From IMG/VR virus record IMGVR_UViG_3300032073_000011, positions 38,193-102,192 of that record: a stretch of 64,000 nucleotides of DNA; one strand, written 5' to 3'. Under the pieces are notes generated by a model, which was not told the origin of the DNA, ran no database searches, and saw nothing but the letters and a program-made list of their open reading frames with translations. This DNA is from a virus. The translations under genes were made by a program, and so were the position numbers. Of the stretch, positions 18,701-27,200 are shown one piece after another (positions within the stretch are counted from its first letter, which is position 1; each line of letters begins with the position of its first letter).

Positions 18701-21487
18701 ACAATTTAAAGTAGAACAAGTTGTACAAGGGTCACACATAGGGTCACATACCCATCCACAAGGGGTGTTACCTATACCTAACCATTGTGGGTTAGCGGCA
18801 TAACAAGATGCTTCATCGGTATACCCAGTACCCACATATACCGGTTTACAACCTTCTTCACAATTATAAATCCACCTAGTATAATCACAACAACCCGTGT
18901 AAGTTCCGGCTGAATTCGTAAATCCACCATTACAATCACTTATATCGTAAGGGTCAAAAAATAATTCAAAATTAAATGCCGCGTAGTCTACAAAATTTAA
19001 AAATGGTGCTGGTGTAGGTGGTAAAGTACTCATTACTGGTAATACACTATCAACATAAAATGAGGTTCCGTTTAAAAGGTCCTCATCACATGAAAGTAAT
19101 TGACAACAATTCCCTCCAGCTGCTGGTGAACTAGTAGTACATGAAAAAGCTGGGGGATTACACCAATTATTACAGTCAATTTCACTATCAAAAACTGGTC
19201 CTTGATTAGGGTCTAACCCACTTGGGTCATTATATAAAGGGTGTGCTGAAGTAATTTCTATACAATTACCACAAGAATATTGGTCTTCACAAACATACCT
19301 ATCTTCACAACAATTACCTAAGTAAAAAGTATCCATACAATCTTCAAAAGCTGTAAATCCGACACTTGTACAAGGACCTGTATTTGTTGACCCCGTACCT
19401 GGTACTAATTGACATGAAAGACTAGATGCTGTTAAAGCTGATACTGGTGGACATACCCAACTAGAACATCCAATATAATCCCAATATTGATTATTGGTTA
19501 GGCCGGATGGTGGTGGTAACGTACCACCTGATAAAGCTCTATAACAATTACCCCATTGACCTAAAGTAAATTGTCCTGTTGAGTACACATTACCATTACT
19601 GTATACTCCCGCTGGACCCACAGGTGATATGGTAGGATACGCATTCCATGTGTTAGTTGGGTCATAACAAGGTATAGCTGTAAAGTCTGGGCATGATTCA
19701 CACTCTGGAGTACAAGCCTCCCAAATATGTTCTGTTGGTTGTCCGTTATTCCACCAAACTCCTTGTACTAAATCAGTTGGTTTAATTCCAGCCCAAGGGT
19801 CTATAGTTCCACCACTCTGATTAATATCTGTTACTGCCATATAACAACAACACTCCCCCCAAGTAGAGTCAAATACTATATCTCCTTTAACATAGTTTGT
19901 CGTTGCCGACCATTCACCCCAATTAGTGTTAATCATTGGGTCGAAACTTATAGGTTCTGGTAGTGTGGTTATTCTATCAATATATTCGTCTTTTGTTTCA
20001 CAGTAAGTACAATCTTCTATTGCACATTTTACACAATCAAAAGCACCGAAAGCAAAAGCATCCATACCACAACTTGTAGCTTCATATAAAGTAACACCAT
20101 TACTAAAGTCATAAAAAGTTATTGGTGTATTTGTACCAATACTAATAGTATAAGCAGTATATTGTGTGTTTTCTACTGTAATTCTACCCATAACCCCTTG
20201 TTCTATAAGGTTGGTTATTGGATTTATTACTTCACCCATAATCGGTACATCAACATTTATTTGGTATCCCGGTGGTAAATTACCAGTTTGTAGTGATGTG
20301 TATGTTTGAAACGCACCTAGTAAACTTTGTGTGTTACCTGTAACCTCAAAACAATTACTATTATTACCACCACCAAATATAGGTGACATACCACTATATT
20401 GTAATATATCGGTACCAGAATCTAAAGGTGAAAAAGGATAGGCACCAAAATATGTATTAGTACCTGTAGGTCCAGTAGGTCCAACTACTGGAGCGTTACT
20501 AGGAGCTATACCTGTATTAAGAACTGAATTGTAAGGTTGAGCTTGTAATGTATTATAAGGCATGAATGGAACTGTTATAACTTGAGAAACTGAAGTTGGT
20601 CCCCATTCATTTTGATGAGTTATGGTAATCCTTCTTTGTCCTACACCAGCATAAGTATGTGGTGTTGGGTTTGTAAGATTTGGAAATTGTAGGGTTTCAC
20701 AACAAGGGTCACCAAATGAATTTGTACAAGGTGGTGTCACACAATCACAAGGACAGTCACCCCACTCTATAGTATATGGTGAATTTTGGTAGGTTTTGTA
20801 ATAACCAAAATCCGTAGTATTATATATTTGTATTTGGTTACCCATCGCGGTGGTTGCGGTAACAATAAAATTAGAAAAAATATCTTTTTGACCTAGATTT
20901 CCATCCCAAATATCATAATGCCCTATATCATTAAAATCTTGTTCTAGGAAAATAGGTATTTGATGTAAGTCATTAAATACTGGTGGTGGACAAAAACAAG
21001 ATACTGTGTTTGGTGTTAAGTGTGCACTAGTTTGGGTGTTTAGTGGTTGTGATAAAGTAGAATTTGTTAAAGAAAAAATACTTATTAAATCATCATAACT
21101 TTCACCAGTAAATGTCATTACCCCAGATTGGTATAAATTTAACCCAGCAAATATAACATAAGGATGGGATTCTACATCCAAACAAAATGGTTGATTCATA
21201 GTTGGTGCATTACCGTATGGTGGTGGTGCACCCATTACTGGCATCGTAGTTGTATCATTTAATAGGATACATGGGTTTGTTGACGAACATCCAGTTAGTT
21301 CGGTAGGAAAATTATTCATGTCACCCTGTAAAGCGTTCTGTACTTGACTAAATGTAGAGTTGTACATTGTTAATCCTGAACAGTTAGGGCTTGTATTGAT
21401 AGGGTAGAAATTAGTTCCACCGGTACAAGGTACTGTAAAATAAACACTAGGGTTACTTCTTTTTATTCTATATTTGTATACTTCCAT
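12731..21487 (-). CDS. Giant cysteine-rich repeat protein, probable fibre/adsorption protein (2918 aa)
   Basis: Very long virion-type protein with cysteines throughout. Two kinds of unit recur. Unit A is about 35-50 residues: [WY]xC, a CxC pair, a G-x-[YF]-x-[ST]-L turn, then C-Q and a closing CC or C. Examples are WKCDPKICDCTFIPND, STLHDCQTAINNNCC and YATLSDCQNG; there is a dense run at about residues 2055-2335 and scattered copies elsewhere. Unit B is about 60-90 residues, with W..Y..GD.V followed by CCY and a closing W: NYVKGDIVFD near 527, QVYNIGDVVTF near 1835, TIYTPFDIVKD near 2375. It resembles carbohydrate-binding modules of the CBM5/12 type with added cysteines. A GPGGS-type linker lies at about 2579-2594. 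The N-terminal 400 residues lack this pattern. It starts 4 bases after the 316-residue gene. Glycan binding at the host surface is inferred. Confidence 0.65.
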   Translation of the reverse strand: MEVYKYRIKRSNPSVYFTVPCTGGTNFYPINTSPNCSGLTMYNSTFSQVQNALQGDMNNFPTELTGCSSTNPCILLNDTTTMPVMGAPPPYGNAPTMNQPFCLDVESHPYVIFAGLNLYQSGVMTFTGESYDDLISIFSLTNSTLSQPLNTQTSAHLTPNTVSCFCPPPVFNDLHQIPIFLEQDFNDIGHYDIWDGNLGQKDIFSNFIVTATTAMGNQIQIYNTTDFGYYKTYQNSPYTIEWGDCPCDCVTPPCTNSFGDPCCETLQFPNLTNPTPHTYAGVGQRRITITHQNEWGPTSVSQVITVPFMPYNTLQAQPYNSVLNTGIAPSNAPVVGPTGPTGTNTYFGAYPFSPLDSGTDILQYSGMSPIFGGGNNSNCFEVTGNTQSLLGAFQTYTSLQTGNLPPGYQINVDVPIMGEVINPITNLIEQGVMGRITVENTQYTAYTISIGTNTPITFYDFSNGVTLYEATSCGMDAFAFGAFDCVKCAIEDCTYCETKDEYIDRITTLPEPISFDPMINTNWGEWSATTNYVKGDIVFDSTWGECCCYMAVTDINQSGGTIDPWAGIKPTDLVQGVWWNNGQPTEHIWEACTPECESCPDFTAIPCYDPTNTWNAYPTISPVGPAGVYSNGNVYSTGQFTLGQWGNCYRALSGGTLPPPSGLTNNQYWDYIGCSSWVCPPVSALTASSLSCQLVPGTGSTNTGPCTSVGFTAFEDCMDTFYLGNCCEDRYVCEDQYSCGNCIEITSAHPLYNDPSGLDPNQGPVFDSEIDCNNWCNPPAFSCTTSSPAAGGNCCQLLSCDEDLLNGTSFYVDSVLPVMSTLPPTPAPFLNFVDYAAFNFELFFDPYDISDCNGGFTNSAGTYTGCCDYTRWIYNCEEGCKPVYVGTGYTDEASCYAANPQWLGIGNTPCGWVCDPMCDPCTTCSTLNCGYAYDLQGHIDCEMNCSCSTVCYVCDCTNPTPCTIYQDPITNAASCPYWPPNPFGSPPTFPDLPQCQTGCTCPGGFDCFVYDDTNPPAQIGQQVGGCTYYASEYVMIQLGVTWSPGSPTDPFGNPTGYTSFEECCNATECCRAVCEDDPIQAGLNGWSAYTTTGPALQGGGGGQLPCYWISQTNLDLQVGPTNVNCCSPAYVNSMNGLTGIVQCFDDNPGLPYCDMIDCVNALCPDPDPLNTTGMTCCAPVEETCNCACEDWLTVNGIPITSAFTWSGPWSNTNTYNMFETVSYSDGNTPECCFMCMCPPDITGTGYDCDSSPPDDGPYTVNGPPNCWQTCERLPAYDPATPVPTIGDPCGPCDGPSSAATMWCTPSGCTSGCGSLPSSTASGVGGIFDPPPGVNVSIWATQNNCYTGGTCSTPLIGMGIDQCTADCYCADPGPPAGLEPVDVSNCVVMQDYLNDIYSPGTGNLGIHFNGYSPFPFTWPPVQPGIVFQMTGVLTTWPYGSLDLCQSQIDPGFAFCCTGNTSIMTWECDSSCNCPTVAGNPCVGGVGCYPVMGSGGTFTSLSGCQEWCTWECNSQGAQTCQFIPMSLASVTYPSATACELANTNCLCQNLSEEWWCDWAGADAGLYDTPGSQPCQPSSYFVGQGSAYQSQAIGQAAGGPSDPNNNYFFAVTLGNVPTGMGFPTQAQCEERCRFCCDCAPPGTGVCDLCGDPTVVACAWGDMTCSGGTASCGTGLPSSTSPGDCAQQQLTVTGDRTCREPQTEYCCHAVDGCLSYIGTPPMGSDGNPCVTFFGTNAAACTDECNFVCGDCVPPAGDCHCQFVNGPVSPSCSPYPFTNMLDCETYVQSLTLFGADGSCCRCYHCTTNSPITYQMYDTGTMSWVLGSTPVNMSTGALPWVSGQVYNIGDVVTFSFDNTSCCYVNVWDTSQDWTVPPYFYYQAYINDLNTSNPVWPGGGTLSLQWIPCDPDCVPGVMQQTYDCIPGTITDSCSNRNLVVPPTATLNQYDLLEVIGAPAGVPYLQTTDVMTIKFPYYGPGPIFSNPCTYAAGTPNAAPLYQVNGPIVIHPNVGVMIGIPGSYNTWSSMITSLAGAGVTSPSGTILSLSSSWDDVCLGINAIWGSYLRDKCMDIQMTPCRCTQTPCVCVQVNGPTGAFNSLSGCQTTLNYDPCCGSWKCDPKICDCTFIPNDITGFSSQTECYNSNNCCTIRYDEYECRKIPIIGPVGANNFKCECVVVPAGMGSYTGPNALFDCENDPTTCCSGRTMPDMWRCTKDCSCVIDPTGPYSTLHDCQTAINNNCCYTGVTKDWECVDFGPKAGGCKCVQTASGVWPTQADCEAQVNDCCYTGHTGRYDCVPGNNGLCKCVVNVSGFGTYATLSDCQNGIPVSNCCENQSTDCSTECPPSSFISPTYVHHNGTYSIGFTQTLPLASSNIAGLWLSGTIYTPFDIVKDPYDDCCYVLVCDNCHFTGSDIMSYSPSQIYQNHLLGKYYNGTQDPTPVTPEINIQNRGPIWWPCDPKCSTTPPDIGYDCVNCPGSCNCIQNNTGTAQYQGPNALSLCIANCKQGCEDCAQTLSGYLTGPIDYEGIWYSTFNPAYVENDCVTDPDDGCCYCCVPYPFGPDDPHDDDDPHSKIKRNDGTISPAGPGGSGPGGSGPGGSGPSPTKVICKSGYQPSLNVGVNIGGGAMWMDCKVTTDGSPCDNSTGAVDCNNCDTYMSTNWGATLPLQWKTPAYQHFYQNQCVVDPNDGCCYCCMMSPNVDPNDFGSGWVDHDDPVRGPGFSNSSPCAVYDTNQDGNWEYYGAGVIVPFTDGNIYGWVSCTPSGSFPCSGVSGSIYYDCLHRPTIFDPSNHECVPVPGGPYTSLQACQNSPCPPPVTPCNECCGKLKKDGTWIYQTLPTTYNPCDCEFWLGIGWVTKPTSDCCVPPTWACPIGQVWSQSDCSCVPIVIGPGGPIEDDWVTEEPCIQTESCPEGYQWDWDRCQCMPT
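13707..13751. repeat. Three tandem 15-bp repeats in the giant gene
   Basis: The plus strand reads GGACCTGAGCCTCCT three times without a mismatch, encoding Gly/Pro/Ser units of a flexible linker. It keeps frame. The surrounding GPG-type codons suggest expansion by slippage between two cysteine-rich modules. Confidence 0.9.
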
Positions 21488-21490
21488 ATA

Positions 21491-22441
21491 TTAAGGGTTT
21501 ACGTATTCATAAAATCTTATTGGTACAGCGTTAGGTACTTGTAGGGTACCAGGAACTGCATCTGCGGGTGTACCACCTGGTAAACCAGTTCCAGCAGGTC
21601 CACCACCACCTAAAGCCATGATTGCTTCATTAAATTGTGTAACAACATATCTAAATTTAGGGTCTATTGTAGATGCGTTACTGGGGTTTATAAATAATTT
21701 AACTTTATAATAAAACCATTCTGGATAACTTAACACCTCCCCATTGGTTATTTCACTAAGGGTTGGTGGCTTGTTTATCATATTAGTTACTTTTCCATTT
21801 TTTGCGTTAAAAAATTTACATGACATATAAAACTCATCAATTTCTGTAAGTTCTCTATCTTTTAACCATTGTATATAATAATTTTCACTTCTGCCGTGTA
21901 GTGGTCCTAAGACACAAACAGGCACATACACACCATACTTAGGGTTAGTAATGTTATTAGCTATTTGTGAATAGTACTCTGTGGGGTCCTCTAGTGGTAG
22001 TATCTCTGTCATTTCTTTCATACAATTATTTAAAGGCATAACGTTGGTGAACATTATTTTTTGTTCCTTTCTTAGGGGAGAATCGTAGAAATCAAATTTA
22101 AAAAAACTTCTTGTAAAAGCTTTTTTAGGTTTATGTAAATCTTTATCTTGGAAACCTAGAACATTAAAATTATCAACATACTGTAAAGTGTTAGGGTCCC
22201 AAAATTCAAAAGCGTAAGATATTGTGTTTGAGCCTCCACTAAATGTATTATTAACAGTGTTTCTATAAGCGTACCTGGTAGTTTCATAATCTTGTATTAC
22301 ATTTATATTATCTTGTAATTCAACCTCTTCCCACGTCCTAACTAATTGTTCATTACCTATTTCGTCAAATGTCTGCCCTATGGGTATAGTTATAGACTTA
22401 TCTTTCGTTGAAGCTTTTATATTTACTCTATTGACAGCCAT
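21491..22441 (-). CDS. Unknown structural protein (316 aa)
   Basis: Not recognised as a family. It begins MAVNRVNIKASTKDKSITIP and continues with a polar alpha/beta sequence including TFDEIGNEQLVRTWEEVELQ and a FDFYDSPLRKEQKIMF segment. A Gly/Pro-rich stretch (GGGGPAGTGLPGGTPA) near residue 278 looks like a flexible linker before a short C-terminal strand. Its start overlaps the end of the 596-residue gene by 14 bases, which indicates translational coupling. It is followed after 3 bases by the giant cysteine-rich gene. A linker or baseplate-peripheral role between the wedge proteins and the fibre is inferred from order alone. Confidence 0.55.
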   Translation of the reverse strand: MAVNRVNIKASTKDKSITIPIGQTFDEIGNEQLVRTWEEVELQDNINVIQDYETTRYAYRNTVNNTFSGGSNTISYAFEFWDPNTLQYVDNFNVLGFQDKDLHKPKKAFTRSFFKFDFYDSPLRKEQKIMFTNVMPLNNCMKEMTEILPLEDPTEYYSQIANNITNPKYGVYVPVCVLGPLHGRSENYYIQWLKDRELTEIDEFYMSCKFFNAKNGKVTNMINKPPTLSEITNGEVLSYPEWFYYKVKLFINPSNASTIDPKFRYVVTQFNEAIMALGGGGPAGTGLPGGTPADAVPGTLQVPNAVPIRFYEYVNP

Positions 22442-24218
22442 CAGTGTATTCGGTTAATATAGTTATTGTTGCTGAGGTTAGTGGGATTAATGCTGGCCCC
22501 ACCGCCTCTATTTTAAATTCTAAATTATGGTAAGGGTAGTGAGCATCATTTAAATAGGGGTAACTAACACCATTATCCCCATCTTCATAAGCTTCTACCG
22601 GTAAAATTTCTCTCCACCTAAATGTTTCCTCTGATAAAGAATAAACAGCATACTGGGGTGATGTAAACAGACTATCATTATAACTTACATAATTAGAGAA
22701 TTTTTTTACAGGTATCTTGTGGTGTGGATGGTATTTAAAGATAGAATCTACAAAATCATATCCTGGTGTACCACCAACTTTATACATCGCATCTCTATTA
22801 AATTTTAAGGAATGTCCTATTTCTGAAATTACTCTTTCTTTTAACTCAAAAGGGTTATATTCAGCAAAAGCACCTCTAAGTGTACTTCCACTTAATGGTA
22901 ATGGATTTACCCCTAAATTACCGTTTTGAGTTACATTTATGGGGTGAATTGTGTTATCCACAAAAGGGTCTACCACCCCATTTTTTTTAAAGTTCCACCC
23001 CCAACCATATCCAGCTGGACTAGAATTACCACCAGGATTCCAATCCCAAACTAAATTTCTATTTGTAGTAAAAATTGTTAAATAAAATTCTGTTAAAGGC
23101 CTATTAAATTGGTCGTAATAATCATCACTATTAATATTATAATTACAATTCCATAAAAATGAATCGTATTCTTGGATTAAAACCGACTTTTGTTTATAGT
23201 TTGGTGTTCTTTTTGCTGGAAATATTCTTCCTCTTTTATTGTATATCCCTCTTTCAAAACCTGTTTTATCTAAAGTTAAATCATTAGGGTTTGTTATTAA
23301 TTTATGTATTTGACAATAGTATTCAGATTTTGTCTCTAGCATATTTTCTGGGTTAGTGACTCTTTTTAAAGTACCTACTGGTTCTGTTGGTATTGAGGTA
23401 GCGTCTAACCCTAATGTGGTAATATTCATAACATAATCTTCAGAATTTTCTAATCCATTACCCAAATAATCTACTTTAAATATAGTTTGAGGCCCACTTA
23501 CCGGTGCAAATACAGTAGTAATTGCTACATCAACTAGTAGATTAGCGTTACCAAAAGTAGTTGCCCCAGATTGTATTTCTATATATTCTCCTGGTGATAC
23601 ACCATGTCTTACCGGTGTTATTATTTGTAACACTTCTTTACCATCAGTATTGGTCACTCTGGGGGTAAAAGGGATACCATCTCCAGCTACAAACTGCATA
23701 CCAGAAGGTGTGGTGTAGTCTGTATAGTATTCCATTGTTTGTTCTGGGTCTGCATCATGTACATAAGAAATATATCGCACCCAATTATCTTGGTGTGCTA
23801 ATATTGGTTCCCAACCTGCTTGACTAGGGTCAATACCATATCTTTTAGGTGGTATCATGGTAAAAGTACTAGATGGTGGTAAACCGGAACAACTAGTAGG
23901 TGGTACTCCACCTAAAAGATGGGGGCACCCTATATAATCTGGAATAAAATACATTGAGTCCATAAAATAAGCATCTTGTGTGCTACCACTAATAATATTG
24001 TTGTAAAGTATATCTATTTTCCCATATAACCTATATTGGGTTGAGTATTCTCTTTCAAAGTCAAATTGGTCTCTTAGGTCTAAAACTAGGTTTCTGTCAC
24101 CTTCATGTATTTGTTTTTGTGTGGATTCTAAAAACGGTTGTAATTGCAATTCTCTGTTAGGTGAACCAGCAAATTTAGATTCTCCTCTTACAATCCTTAT
24201 GTTTTTTTCGTTACTCAT
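22428..24218 (-). CDS. Unknown structural protein (596 aa)
   Basis: Starts MSNEKNIRIVRGESKFAGSP and has a long, aromatic-rich alpha/beta sequence with no enzyme motif that could be recognised. Several segments, such as HDADPEQTMEYYTDYTTP and NITTLGLDATSIPTEPVGTL, look like surface loops of a beta-rich virion protein. The ATG shares its first base with the stop of the 1221-residue gene (a TAATG junction) and the 3' end overlaps the 316-residue gene by 14 bases, so the three genes are translationally coupled. This points to subunits made in fixed proportion for one assembly. Baseplate or fibre-attachment is the most economical guess. Confidence 0.55.
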   Translation of the reverse strand: MSNEKNIRIVRGESKFAGSPNRELQLQPFLESTQKQIHEGDRNLVLDLRDQFDFEREYSTQYRLYGKIDILYNNIISGSTQDAYFMDSMYFIPDYIGCPHLLGGVPPTSCSGLPPSSTFTMIPPKRYGIDPSQAGWEPILAHQDNWVRYISYVHDADPEQTMEYYTDYTTPSGMQFVAGDGIPFTPRVTNTDGKEVLQIITPVRHGVSPGEYIEIQSGATTFGNANLLVDVAITTVFAPVSGPQTIFKVDYLGNGLENSEDYVMNITTLGLDATSIPTEPVGTLKRVTNPENMLETKSEYYCQIHKLITNPNDLTLDKTGFERGIYNKRGRIFPAKRTPNYKQKSVLIQEYDSFLWNCNYNINSDDYYDQFNRPLTEFYLTIFTTNRNLVWDWNPGGNSSPAGYGWGWNFKKNGVVDPFVDNTIHPINVTQNGNLGVNPLPLSGSTLRGAFAEYNPFELKERVISEIGHSLKFNRDAMYKVGGTPGYDFVDSIFKYHPHHKIPVKKFSNYVSYNDSLFTSPQYAVYSLSEETFRWREILPVEAYEDGDNGVSYPYLNDAHYPYHNLEFKIEAVGPALIPLTSATITILTEYTDGCQ

Positions 24219-27200
24219 TATATTACTGTATCTGATAATTCTTCATCTATATATTTCCTAACAAAAGTATTGAATGCTGTACCTCCAGGTCTTAAACCAA
24301 AATAATAAAATAATGGTTGTGAAAACACATAAGAATCACTACCTGGAATTGTACCATTAGTTACTGGGTAGTTGTTATTCGCAAATGAAAATGGTGGATT
24401 ACCCATATAGTGTTGGAAATTACCACTACTTAGATATTGTGTACCCCCGGAAAGACCTGGTACGGCATTTGTGGGGTGTATTGTTGAACCTTCTGCATCA
24501 ACAGAAGAAATTGCTGGTAAAATTGACATTGCTGGTCCAGGTACACCGAACGCATATCTATATTCTCCTAGAGTACCTAACCAGTCATTCCAAACAGTAC
24601 CGTACCCACCAATTGGGACACCCCCAAGTGTACCACTCGCATTATGTAAATGCCATGGATAAAATGGTACAGTCTGACTAGATGCTGACAACTCCATAGT
24701 GACACAATCTATTAAATCCTGACCATCCATAATAACTGATGTAGAACCTGTAAATAATAATGGTTCCCACAAAAGATTATGTCTAAAGTTATTTGAATTA
24801 TTTATATCGTTTACATTAAGAGCATTGGGTACGTAAGTTCCTCCCACAAAATTTGGTGATGGGTAAGTTAGTCCACTTGGTGGTAGTGAGTCTGTTGGTG
24901 ATGTGGAAAATCCTGGACCGTTACCAACTGGGAATTGACACTCACAAGCTGTATTACCATTATTTGCCTCATATCCTGCAACACCTAACATACAATTTTG
25001 CATAAGTGCTTGTGCTACATCACCACCAATTTCATATTCAGGACGAGGAAAGAACGTAGACATAGATGCCTTTGGATTTTGCATCTTAAGATTATAGGTA
25101 TCAGAAACTAGTTCTGTTATGTCTTGGAATGTTGTACTACCTATCTGGTCAGTCACAGAACATTCGTTAGCGTATTTAGGGTCTAAACATATTTGTTGTA
25201 TACATTGGTTTCTAGACCCCATATCTACCATTGTTGTTGGAAAAAGAATATGTCTGTCTTGGTCACCCTTAGCGTGGTTACTACCACTACTACCCGCAAA
25301 AGCCCACCAAGGATTATATACACCATCAGTATCACCAATAAAACTTCCTTCTAGTGGTTGGATACCGTTAACTTTAAATGGTGTGGACCTATAGTAAAAA
25401 GTATGTTCTGTTGGGTGTAGGTAGGTTAATTTTTTACACCACTGGGAATTGGTGACGTAGGTATCATTGGCGGTATCATATTCTACCTTAGCTCTAAATT
25501 GGAATTGGTATAAGAATCCACTTACCCAACTATTTTCCCAAAAATAATTCATAATACCATTACATAATGCCTGTGATACTTTTTCTCTTCTGGTCCATTC
25601 TAATAAAACTCTAAGATTATAGTTCTCAGCGACACAGTCTATATTAAAACATATTATTTTTACATAACAACCACCACCTGCTATACCATCCGTCGGGTCA
25701 TTACTTGTACTTGGGTCACCCGAAAAAGAAGAATTAAAACCATAATAGTCTGGGCAACATATTCTTGTCTCATCTGTTTGTGCACAACAATCATGTGACC
25801 ACTTGCCACCAAAATCATCACCTACAGCACCATTACCTGGTGGACATTGTGGTACACAAGTGGAACTTGCAGAGTATGTGGTACCCCCACTCATCCCCCA
25901 AGGTAGACCTCCTGGACATGGCCATTTAGAAGCTAAATATATAAGAGAGTCTGACTTACTCATATCCCCCATAGTTCTACACATACATTTTTCACATTCT
26001 GGATACTTGGTTTGTCTTAAAGTAAATAATACGAACCCCATTCTTAACCCAAAATATTTACAGTCAGCACCACAACCAAAACAATCAGAACCCCCGAGAC
26101 AAATTTGACCACATTCTTCTGGTGGGGGGGACATAAAACTAGACATTCTTAATATTGTAAAACCCCATAGTGTTATATGGATACAGTATATCGCACACCA
26201 CATCCAACATATTAACCACACGACAAACAATACAACTGCTAGTACTAAACTAAGAAGTGCGGCTATTGTAGTAACGAGTAATGTTAAAAACATGTAAATC
26301 ATCCCTAAGAAATCTATAAGGAACATCCAAAGAAATACCATTAAACTAGGAGCTCTTACAGCACTATTAATTGGAAAAAACATTGCAGTGGTCGCACATT
26401 GTTGGTCTGATTCTGGTAATATATTTTTTATCCCCACAAATTGTCTTCTACCACCATGTTTTATGTGGTCATGAAATTGTGAGAATGTGTACACCCTATT
26501 AAATGTCATATCATAAAAAACATCTTTTGCTCCAGGCATTAAATTTCTTTGTGCCCAAGGATTGTAGTCACTATAATTTACAGAAAAAGTATAAGTACTA
26601 GGGTCTATCCCTGGCCAATCACCATTACTATCACCAGCCCAAGGGTCATAAAATTCTCTAATATTAGGCACCAAATAACTAGCTATCCTTCTCTCTCTAG
26701 CTCCTCCAGTTGCCTGTTCTGGTCTAATCCTAAACCTACATCTTGTTCTAGTTGGTACGCCCACACTTGGGTCGTCAGATATAACCATTTCTCCAAATTC
26801 ATTGGTAATCATATAATCTAGATTCATCGGAATATGTACTAGAAAGGAACCGGAATCATCAATAACCCTACCTCCATTTGGTAGGTAGTATCTTTCTAGT
26901 ATGGGTACTTCTCCACCTAGTGGTGCCCCCCAACCTCCAGCGGTATATGCTGGGTAAGCATTTGGGTCATTTTGAAAAAATGGGGTATATCTTATACAGT
27001 CTATTATTCCTGGTCTTGAGATTAAACTACATAGTTCTCCCATAGCTGCTTTAGGTCTACAATTTCTATTAACAGAATCTTTATCGGTGTCAGATGCTGT
27101 ACTACCCATAAAAACAGCATTGGGTTCTAATTTAAACCCGGTAACACCTAAATCAAAATCTACTCTAGTAATTGCAGCTCTACAAAATTCTTCATCACCC

